From contig JAEUJO010000282.1 of assembly GCA_016794615.1 (NCBI GenBank), positions 1 to 33,733 on the forward strand: a stretch of 33,733 bases of DNA. The letters are read 5' to 3'. The notes under the pieces were generated by a model. It saw only the letters and a list, made by a program, of their open reading frames with translations. It searched no databases and was not told the origin of the DNA. The position numbers and the translations under genes were made by a program. Positions within the stretch are counted from its first letter, which is position 1. Every line of letters starts with the position of its first letter. This stretch comes from Pseudonocardia sp. (GTDB lineage Bacteria; Actinomycetota; Actinomycetes; Mycobacteriales; Pseudonocardiaceae). Shown here in pieces: positions 17,601-24,522 of the stretch.

Positions 17601-20600
17601 TCGCTGTCGCAGATCGACGAAGTCGCGCGCCGGCTCGCGATCGAGCCCCGGCGGCGGGTGGACCTCCTCGCGCTGCGCGGTCCGATGGCGACCGTCGGCG
17701 CGGGGTCGGCCTACGCGCGCCTGTTCCTGTCGCCCCGACCCCAACCGGTGTTCGACGATCCGGAGGGCGGCTACCTGACCACCAGCCGGTTGCTGGCGGA
17801 TCACCGCGTGGCCGTGCAGGGGGCGCTGGGCCTGTCGTCGTCCGACATCGACGCGGTGCTCGAGGCGTCCGGCCTCGACCCGGCGGCCGTGCCGCTCGAC
17901 CTGGACACGGTGTCGCTGCTCCACCGCTACGCGCTGCTGGCCACGGCGCTGGGTGTCGGGGTTCCGGAGCTGATCACGCTGAGCCGGCTGTTCGGGGTGG
18001 ACCCCTTCACCGCGACGCTCGAGTTCCTCGACGCCTACGACGACCTGCGGGCCTCCGGCCTCACCGCGACCGAGCTCGACCACCTGTTCGCCCCGCCGTT
18101 GGCGCAGCCCGGGCCCGATCCGGCGGTGCGGGCCCTGGCCGTCGAGGTCGGTGACGGCGTGCGGCGGCTCGTCGCCGAGCACACGGCACCGGCCGACCCT
18201 GCGCTGCTCGGGGACGACGTCGTGGCCCGGGAGCTCGGCCTCGTGCTGCCGCCGGACGTCGCCGACACGGTCGTCGCCATGTGGCAACGGCAGCTCGTGC
18301 ACCGGGCCGAGAAGGCGGACGTCGCGACGGACGACCTCGTCCACCTGGCTGACATCGCCGCGTTCGGCGAGGTGACCATCGAGCACCGGCCGGACCCCGA
18401 CGCGCCGGACCGGTTCGTGCAGGTGCTGCTCTACCGCGGCGTGCCCGTCCGGACGAGAACGGACGCCGTCAAGGCCGCGGCACCCGCGCTCGGGGCGCTG
18501 CTTGACGACGTCCTCGCCCAGGCGGCGACGCGCCAGGCCACGATCCGGTGGCTGGTCCCCGACGAGGCCGTGGACACGCTGTTCGGCCCTGCCGCGGACG
18601 AGGGCACCCGGCGGCAGCTCTTCGCGGACATCGTGATGCCCCGGGTGCTGACCACGCTGCGCCGCCGCTTCGTGACGGCGACCGTGGGCAGCGCACTCGC
18701 CACGCCGAGCGATCCCCCTCCCGGCCTGGTCGAGGCCCTGCTCACCGACCCCGCCGTGCTTCCGGTGCCCGGTTCCGCCGACCCGGCCGTCGACGTCCTG
18801 GCCGCGCCGGCCACGGCCGGACTGACCGTGACCGCGACCGATCCCGCGGGCCTCCCGCTGACGACGCCGGGCACCGCGGCCGCGCCCGCGACCCCCGTCG
18901 TCGCCGGCGCGGCCCGGATCGTCCTCGATGGCTACCTGGTGGTCCCGACGACCGGGACCTACCGGTTCGGCCTGACGGTCACCGGCGCGGGCGACACCGC
19001 GACGTTGCGGATCGGCAACGCCGCGAGCCCCCTGCTCGTCGAGACCGCGCCCGCCGCTGTGCGCCGGGTGCCGATCCAGCTGCGCGCCGGCGTGGCCCAC
19101 CGGTTCACGATGGAGGCACGCCGCGAGGTCGACGGCGCGCTCGCGCCGCTCCTCGGGACCGTGACGGTCGACGTCGGTGACGTGACCGTCGACGGCAGCT
19201 CGTTCGGACCGGCGATGGGCCTGGACTGGCGGCCGCGGGCCGCCGTCGACGCCTTCGCCCGGGCGCACCGGTCGGCGAGCACGGCGCTGCTGCTCGCCGG
19301 ACGACTCGGGCTGACCGAACGGGAGCTGCGGCAGCTCGGGATCGGTGCGCTGCTCGGCGGGAGCGCCACGGGCGCCGCCGTCCGCGACCTGCTGGCCTAC
19401 GTCGCGCTGCGCGCAGAGATGGCTGGCGGCCGCGACGAGCTGGTGGACGTACTGACCGCGACGGGCGACGACGTGATCACGCGGGTGGCCGCGGTGACGC
19501 GGCGGGACCAGGCGACGGTCGCGACCGTCGCATCGCACCTCGGCGTCGCCGGCGCCGACGTCGGGCAGCTGCGGCGGCTGTGTCGCGCCCTCGTGCTCGT
19601 CGCGCGGCTCGGGATCGGCGCCGACGCGGTGATCGCCGCCGCCACACCGACCCCGGACCAGGCCGTGGCCGAGGGCTTGCGCGACGCCGTGCGGGCGGCC
19701 CACGACGCGGACGCGTGGCGGGCCGTCGCCACGTCGATCAACGACCCGTTGCGGCGGCGCCGCCGCGACGCCCTCGTGGCGTTTCTACTTCACCGGCTCG
19801 GGCACGACCCTGGCCGCCCCGAGCAGCTCTACGACGACCTGCTGCTCGACCCGGGAACGGAACCGGTGGTGCGGACCTCGCGGCTGCGGCTGGCGATCTC
19901 CTGCGTCCAGCTGTTCGTCCAGCGTTGCCTGCTCAACCTCGAGCCCGACGTCAACCCGGGTGTCCTGGACGCCGCGCGGTGGGAGTGGATGAAGCGATAC
20001 CGGGTGTGGGAGGCCAATCGGAAGATCTTCCTGTTCCCGGAGAACTGGCTCGACCCCGAGCTTCGCGATGACCGCACGCACCTGTTCACCGCGCTCACCG
20101 GCGCGTTGCTGGAAGGCGACGTCACCGACCGGCTCGCCGAGGACGCGTTCGTGGCCTACCTGCGGGGGCTGGCCGACATCGCGCGGCTGGAGATCGTCTC
20201 TGTGTGGCAGGAGCCCGACGAGCTGCACGTCATCGGCCGGACCTACAACGTGCCCCGGACCTACTACTACCGCCGGCTGGTGGGGAACCGGTGGACGCCG
20301 TGGGAAGCCGTCGGGGCACAGATCGAGGGCGACCACGTCACCGCCGTGGTGTACCAGGGGCGACTGCACGTGTTCTGGGTGACGTTCCTCGAGCAGGGGT
20401 CGACCGTGACCACCGGCAACCAGAGCTACCAGGAGCGTGAGGAGGAGACGATCGAGAAGCCGAAGGTGGACGTGCAGGCGCAATTACACGTCACCGAGCT
20501 GATCTCGGGGCAGTGGACACCGCGAATCTCCAGCGAACTGCTGACCGTCGTCTCGCAGGTCAGGAGGTTCTTCCCGGCGTTCATCACCTTGTATCCGACG

Positions 20601-21290
20601 CGCAACCGGGACGGATCAGGCGCCGACACATCGGTGACGATCCGGCTCGACGGCCTGCGGAGCCCACGGGATTTCCGCTTCGTCTCCCGCAACGCAGCGC
20701 CGTACCTCGTCACAGAGAGAGGGGCCGACCACTCCATCGGCATCGCCGGCCACAACCGCCTCGTGCCCCAGCGATACACCTTCCTTGAGAGCCTTTCCGC
20801 CGGCACCATCCAGGGAGGCGAGATCCTGAAGCAGCGACGGCCGTTCACCGCGGTTGCGCCGGCCCTGCCGGATGACGCGACAGTCACCGATCGCCTGTCC
20901 TGCCCGTTCTTCTACGCCGACGTGACGGGAAAGGTCGGCGGGACGCAGTTCGACGGGCAGAACACCTTCTTCGTCGAGCGGTCCGTGCGCACCGAGTCGT
21001 GGCCCCGGGGCGACGGGTGGCTGCCGGTGGTCGACGGAGTGTTCGTCGATCGGGGACAGATCAAGTCCATGATCCCCCCGTTCGTGCAGCGGCTGAAGAC
21101 CGGCCAGGTGGTGCAGGTCCCGGTTGATCAGGTCCATCCAGACTCGATCTTGGAGCGGGTCGAGCCCGACGACTGGGCCACGAAAGTCGACACTGTTCTG
21201 ATGATCGGCGGTCAATCGGTCACCACGACCGGCCTGATCACACCTGATCTCGACGATCGCGAAATCGACCTCGTGGAACTGGAGGTATAG
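14610..21290 (+). CDS. TcA-like toxin-complex subunit, N-terminal part (TcA1)
   Basis: 2226 aa, the shell and receptor-facing part of a Tc toxin A subunit. Residues 5-75 look like a peptidoglycan-binding type 1 domain (GSRGENVQALHRSLLVLG, FGAGTERAIRCLQASAG). Residues 84-172 resemble a carboxypeptidase regulatory-like beta fold (GRLLTEHGAPAANVTVRLRR, TDEQGYYRFDI). The VRP1/SpvA-type TcA signature CACEHCRSHLGPAAYFVDLL starts at C623. A PA14-like beta segment lies at about 1400-1525 (TGTYRFGLTVTGAGDTATLR). The neuraminidase-like module of TcA follows (about 1790-1930, EANRKIFLFPENWLDPELRD, HVIGRTYNVPRTYYYRR). The pore and TcB-binding parts are missing here but are encoded by the next gene. The ATG at 14610 has GAGG 7 nt upstream. 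No signal peptide is visible. Confidence 0.92.
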   Translation: MSESGLVRGSRGENVQALHRSLLVLGISVSNAESDEKSFGAGTERAIRCLQASAGLAQTGVVNSLTRAALDDALRQAAFDKPRIEGRLLTEHGAPAANVTVRLRRRPMGVGGGPQTADTTTDEQGYYRFDIEDDDARPRTVELLLVDATGATTRISKPAVRASRYEQLNLVVPASFVPTQPEWDRLAVDVERVLGSFAPLIRPGQDDLLAIAHQYTGWDARLVALGAAAARIAGRSGLDVRAVYALVRSGLPTEPDELAAVPVASVQDVLERAVEAGIVDLGTAEIKAQVSAFATFATATRRAGRPRGAVSSYGEFLEATGLDERQRDEFDAAVVRHAGRPDALWQAAARIDGVTNEQVARLRSQGRLAALTGQNLRLTTELMKISADPGRAGLRALVDADLHTPEAWLDLLGQLGGGDDATLQAAIPEEYLDGAATTQVAAAAYADVLAREVRDGLPTTVVGRMLRTGGIPVDATLAGPVAELVEKAEERGFSFAATPLGHFLTKHRDELVAGLDPAITASAVAEFERVQRLYRATPSHDALAAAVDAGFTSAHQIAMLDRTTFLRLYGERFGAMAEPTFRRARRIAAITHAHLGATMQRGGPAVFALSPTVETLLGEQDFCACEHCRSHLGPAAYFVDLLHFLDIDEVTWRAMPGVDEGDQRPFEVLDRRRPDLAHLPLTCENTTTELPYIDVVNEIMEYRVVEQTPPPVVDTVPSADLLAEPQSVLPAAYALLADQRYPLSLPFDLWLETVRAHLRRVGVRHADLLDAFGSASSEAVLTERLGFTPAEVDVLTDEPLTRWQRLYGYETLTKAREELRNARTLARRLGVSYRELDALVKTWFVNPALDDVGALRTLGLTAVDLMRSVGADGVLPFDADERAAFDAQLAAATRRFPGGTFDAAAWATAAAGRIGDVLVLASPDTECRFDTTTVRLAGSADDTIDVELVRLNLLVRLWRRLGWTLDELDLALRAVVPGGAAGLRGPRLGRALRIALRSLSQIDEVARRLAIEPRRRVDLLALRGPMATVGAGSAYARLFLSPRPQPVFDDPEGGYLTTSRLLADHRVAVQGALGLSSSDIDAVLEASGLDPAAVPLDLDTVSLLHRYALLATALGVGVPELITLSRLFGVDPFTATLEFLDAYDDLRASGLTATELDHLFAPPLAQPGPDPAVRALAVEVGDGVRRLVAEHTAPADPALLGDDVVARELGLVLPPDVADTVVAMWQRQLVHRAEKADVATDDLVHLADIAAFGEVTIEHRPDPDAPDRFVQVLLYRGVPVRTRTDAVKAAAPALGALLDDVLAQAATRQATIRWLVPDEAVDTLFGPAADEGTRRQLFADIVMPRVLTTLRRRFVTATVGSALATPSDPPPGLVEALLTDPAVLPVPGSADPAVDVLAAPATAGLTVTATDPAGLPLTTPGTAAAPATPVVAGAARIVLDGYLVVPTTGTYRFGLTVTGAGDTATLRIGNAASPLLVETAPAAVRRVPIQLRAGVAHRFTMEARREVDGALAPLLGTVTVDVGDVTVDGSSFGPAMGLDWRPRAAVDAFARAHRSASTALLLAGRLGLTERELRQLGIGALLGGSATGAAVRDLLAYVALRAEMAGGRDELVDVLTATGDDVITRVAAVTRRDQATVATVASHLGVAGADVGQLRRLCRALVLVARLGIGADAVIAAATPTPDQAVAEGLRDAVRAAHDADAWRAVATSINDPLRRRRRDALVAFLLHRLGHDPGRPEQLYDDLLLDPGTEPVVRTSRLRLAISCVQLFVQRCLLNLEPDVNPGVLDAARWEWMKRYRVWEANRKIFLFPENWLDPELRDDRTHLFTALTGALLEGDVTDRLAEDAFVAYLRGLADIARLEIVSVWQEPDELHVIGRTYNVPRTYYYRRLVGNRWTPWEAVGAQIEGDHVTAVVYQGRLHVFWVTFLEQGSTVTTGNQSYQEREEETIEKPKVDVQAQLHVTELISGQWTPRISSELLTVVSQVRRFFPAFITLYPTRNRDGSGADTSVTIRLDGLRSPRDFRFVSRNAAPYLVTERGADHSIGIAGHNRLVPQRYTFLESLSAGTIQGGEILKQRRPFTAVAPALPDDATVTDRLSCPFFYADVTGKVGGTQFDGQNTFFVERSVRTESWPRGDGWLPVVDGVFVDRGQIKSMIPPFVQRLKTGQVVQVPVDQVHPDSILERVEPDDWATKVDTVLMIGGQSVTTTGLITPDLDDREIDLVELEV

Positions 21291-21295
21291 GGGCC

Positions 21296-24200
21296 ATGCC
21301 GCCAGTCGCCAAGTCAACGGTGAGCTACTCCTTCACCGCACACCTCCACCCCTACGTGCCGGAGCTGCTGCAGAAGCTGATCGCGGGCTCGGTGGCCGCG
21401 CTCGAGGAGGCCGACACCCAGCAACCACCGCTTCGGCGTGAGATTTTCTCCGACACGGAGTACCAGCCGACCGGGCTCGTCGCGAAGGAGCCGGTCGCGG
21501 AGCTCGACTTCGACGGCGCCTACGGCGTCTACAACTGGGAGCTGTTCTTCCACGTCCCGATCACGATCGCGATCCACCTCAGCAAGAACGGGCGCTTCGC
21601 CGAGGCGCAGCGCTGGTTCCACTTCGTGTTCGATCCCACCGACGACAGCGACGGGCCTACCCCGCAGCGGTTCTGGAAGACCGCGCCGCTGCGCACCACT
21701 GTGGTCGAATCGATCGAGAGCGTCCTGGACAGCATCTCGGACGCCTCGCACCCGCGGCACGGCAACACGATGGCCAGCATCGCGGAGTGGCAGCGTAGCC
21801 CGTTCCGACCGCACGTGGTAGCGGGATGGCGGCCGTCGGCGTACATGGTGCACACGGTCATGGCCTATCTCGACAACCTGATCGCCTGGGGGGATGCCCT
21901 CTTCGTCCAGGACACGTCGGAATCGGTCGGCGAAGCCACCCAGCTCTACGTGCTCGCTGCGAACCTCCTCGGCCCGCGCCCGCAACAACTCCCGCGGAAG
22001 AGCACCGCGCTCCCGCAGACCTACAACTCGCTGCGGTCCCGCCTCGGTGTCTTGTCCGAGCAGGAGAACGCGCTGTCCTTCGGGAACCTCTCGGCGCTCC
22101 CACTCGCGGACGCCTCCGACGGCACCCGCCAGCTCGACACGCTCGGGTTGACCTACTTCTGCGCGCCGCGCAACGAGAAGCTGCTCGGCTACTGGGACAC
22201 TGTGGCCGACCGGCTGTTCAAGCTGCGCAACAGCCTCAACCTCGCCGGGGTGTTCCGGCAGCTGCCCCTGTTTGAGCCGCCGATCGACCCCGCGCTGCTC
22301 GCCCGGGCCGCGGCGGCGGGGGTGGACGTCGCCGCGGTCGTCGCCGGGGTCAACCAGCCGGCATCGCTGGTGCGGTTCGGGCTGCTCGCCGCTAGGGCTG
22401 GCGAGCTGTGCCAGGAGGTCAAGAGCCTGGGTTCGGCGCTGCTCTCGGCGATCGAGAAGCAGGACGGGGAGGCGCTGGCCGCCCTGCGGGCCCGGCTCGA
22501 GACCGAGACGCTGCAGGCCGCCGAGCCCGTCAAGTACGCCCAGTGGCAGGAGGCGATCAAGAGCCGCGAGGCACTGGAGACGTCGCAGGAGATCGTCCGG
22601 GCGCGCTACACCTACTACGAACAGCTTCTGGGGGTAGACAAGAAGACGCTCGAATTCGACGACGTCGCGGAACTCGACGACACCAGGCTCGACGACGGGA
22701 GCTTCGCTTCGACCGAGCCGACGACCGCGAAGCGGGACATCGAGATCGATATTGACCCGTCGGCGATTCCGGAGGGTGGTGGTCCGGCCCAAGGTCGGAA
22801 GGTCAGCCAACATGAAGCCACCGAGCTCACCCTGCTGGACGCATCCCAGATCGCGCAGGACGTTGCGGCCGTCCACGAAGCTATCGCCGCGTTCCTCAAC
22901 GTCGTTCCAACGTTCTCGGTCGACGTCAAACCGTTCGGAACGGGATCGGGCACGAGTTTCGGCGGATCCAACCTCGCCGCTCCGCTCGCCGGTTGGGCTT
23001 CGATCGCCCGCGGCCTCGCCGGTCGACTCGGCCACGAGGCGGGTAGGGCCGCCCGCGTCGGTGGCTACGCCCGGCGCGAGCAGGACTGGCAGTTTCAGAG
23101 CAACCTCGCCGCCGGCGAGCTCGACCAGATCGCCAAGCAGCTGGTGGCGGCCCAGATCCGCGAGTTCCTGGCCGAGCGTGAGCTGAAGAACCACCGAACG
23201 CAGATCGAGCAGGCCCAGGACGTCGAGCGGTTCCTCGCGGGGGAGCGGCCCGATGGGAAGACGACCACCACCGCGTATTACGCGCTGATGCGCCGGGACG
23301 TGCGCGATCTCTACAACCGCACCTACCGGTTGGCGCTGGAGACCGCGCAGAAGGCCGAGCGGGCGCTGCGCACCGAGCTCGGCGACCCAGGCCTGTCGTT
23401 CGTCCGGCCCAGCCACCTCGCCGGCACCGAGGGCCTGTTCGCGGGGGAGAAGCTGCACCTCGACGTCCGGCAGATGGAGCTGGCCCACCTCGACCTGAAT
23501 CGGCGCGAGTACGAGCTGACCAAGAACATCAGCCTGCTGCAGCTCGCGCCGCTGGAGCTGGTGCGCCTGCGCGCCACCGGCCGGGCGACGTTCACCATCC
23601 CCGAGGAGCTGTTCGACCTTGACACGCCGGGGCACTACTTCCGGCGGATCCGGTCGATCGCGGTGAGTATTCCATGCGTCACCGGACCATACACCGGCGT
23701 GACCTGCACGGCCCGGTTGCTGCGCAGCCACGTCCGGACGAAGCCCGTGCTCAAGGACAGCAAGTACGTCGACACCGGCGACGGCGACGACCGGTTCGAC
23801 CACCAGCTCGGCGCCACGGAGTCGATCGTCACGAGTTCCGGCAGCAACGACACCGGCCTGTTCGAGACGAACCTGCGGGACGAGCGACTGTTGCCGTTCG
23901 AGTACCGCGGCGTCGTCGGGGAATGGCAGCTCGAACTCGCCGACGATCCGCGTCCCTTCGACTACGACACCATCACCGACGTCGTCCTGCACATCCAGTA
24001 CACCGCCCGCGACGGCGGCGTGCCGCTGCGCAACGCCGCAAGCGCCAACGTCCGTGCACAGATCGCGGCCGGCACCGCCGCCGGGTCGACCCGGCTGCTG
24101 TCGGCCCGCCACGAGTTCCCGAGCGCGTGGACCCGGTTCACTGCGGCGCCGCCCGGCTCCGGGGCCGCGGGCTCGCCGAGGGCGCCGCTGACTCTCGACC

Positions 24201-24514
24201 TGCGCCGCGAGCACTACCCGTTCTTCGCAGGCGCCGGGCCGTCGGCGTTGACGAGGGTGGACCTCATCGCCCGGTTCGGCTCCACGAGTCCGTCGGCGTT
24301 CGTCATCGCGCGGGAGCCGCTCGGCTCGGTGTCGGACGGTGTGGGAACTGTCGAGCTGACCGCTCGGGACGGGTTCGGCGACCTGCGGATCGGCACCGTC
24401 GCCGCGGACTCGGGGCAAGGCTGGGGTGCGTTGCCGGACCCCATCGGGTCGCTGACCCTCTATCCGGAGGACAACTCGATGGCCGACCTCATGGTGGCGT
24501 TGACGTGGAGGTGA
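21296..24514 (+). CDS. TcA-like toxin-complex subunit, C-terminal part (pore and TcB-binding, TcA2)
   Basis: 1072 aa, completing TcA. It begins where single-chain TcA proteins carry the HPYV segment (residues 18-21), then YNWELFFHVP (79-88) and RWFHFVFDPT (106-115), all strongly conserved in TcA. A helical region with a hydrophobic Gly/Ser/Ala stretch (about 525-590, FLNVVPTFSVDVKPFGTG) corresponds to the pore-forming shaft. The C-terminal TcA/TcB-binding domain shows FTIPEELFDLDTPGHYFRR (from about 766) and FDYDTITDVVLHIQYTARDG (from about 888). An acidic linker at about 461-505 (SAIPEGGGPAQG) is probably an insertion. The start lies 5 nt after the previous stop, with GGAGG 10 nt upstream, so the two halves should be made together. 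TcA is also two-chain in TccA/TccB and YenTcA1/A2. Confidence 0.92.
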   Translation: MPPVAKSTVSYSFTAHLHPYVPELLQKLIAGSVAALEEADTQQPPLRREIFSDTEYQPTGLVAKEPVAELDFDGAYGVYNWELFFHVPITIAIHLSKNGRFAEAQRWFHFVFDPTDDSDGPTPQRFWKTAPLRTTVVESIESVLDSISDASHPRHGNTMASIAEWQRSPFRPHVVAGWRPSAYMVHTVMAYLDNLIAWGDALFVQDTSESVGEATQLYVLAANLLGPRPQQLPRKSTALPQTYNSLRSRLGVLSEQENALSFGNLSALPLADASDGTRQLDTLGLTYFCAPRNEKLLGYWDTVADRLFKLRNSLNLAGVFRQLPLFEPPIDPALLARAAAAGVDVAAVVAGVNQPASLVRFGLLAARAGELCQEVKSLGSALLSAIEKQDGEALAALRARLETETLQAAEPVKYAQWQEAIKSREALETSQEIVRARYTYYEQLLGVDKKTLEFDDVAELDDTRLDDGSFASTEPTTAKRDIEIDIDPSAIPEGGGPAQGRKVSQHEATELTLLDASQIAQDVAAVHEAIAAFLNVVPTFSVDVKPFGTGSGTSFGGSNLAAPLAGWASIARGLAGRLGHEAGRAARVGGYARREQDWQFQSNLAAGELDQIAKQLVAAQIREFLAERELKNHRTQIEQAQDVERFLAGERPDGKTTTTAYYALMRRDVRDLYNRTYRLALETAQKAERALRTELGDPGLSFVRPSHLAGTEGLFAGEKLHLDVRQMELAHLDLNRREYELTKNISLLQLAPLELVRLRATGRATFTIPEELFDLDTPGHYFRRIRSIAVSIPCVTGPYTGVTCTARLLRSHVRTKPVLKDSKYVDTGDGDDRFDHQLGATESIVTSSGSNDTGLFETNLRDERLLPFEYRGVVGEWQLELADDPRPFDYDTITDVVLHIQYTARDGGVPLRNAASANVRAQIAAGTAAGSTRLLSARHEFPSAWTRFTAAPPGSGAAGSPRAPLTLDLRREHYPFFAGAGPSALTRVDLIARFGSTSPSAFVIAREPLGSVSDGVGTVELTARDGFGDLRIGTVAADSGQGWGALPDPIGSLTLYPEDNSMADLMVALTWR

Positions 24515-24516
24515 GG
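24507..24516 (+). promoter_or_regulatory. Ribosome-binding site deciding the CHAT protease start
   Basis: GGAGGTGAGG, almost fully complementary to the 16S tail, ends 6 nt before GTG 24523. It overlaps the last codons and stop of the TcA2 gene. A GTG at 24511, overlapping the TGA by 4 nt, is the alternative start, but this site covers it. Confidence 0.6.
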
Positions 24517-24522
24517 TCCCAG

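Noticed and set aside
14721..19703. 1660-codon minus-strand frame inside TcA1
   Set aside because: Length is explained by the high GC of the opposing gene; it shows low-complexity Arg/Gly/Val/His content and no family motif.
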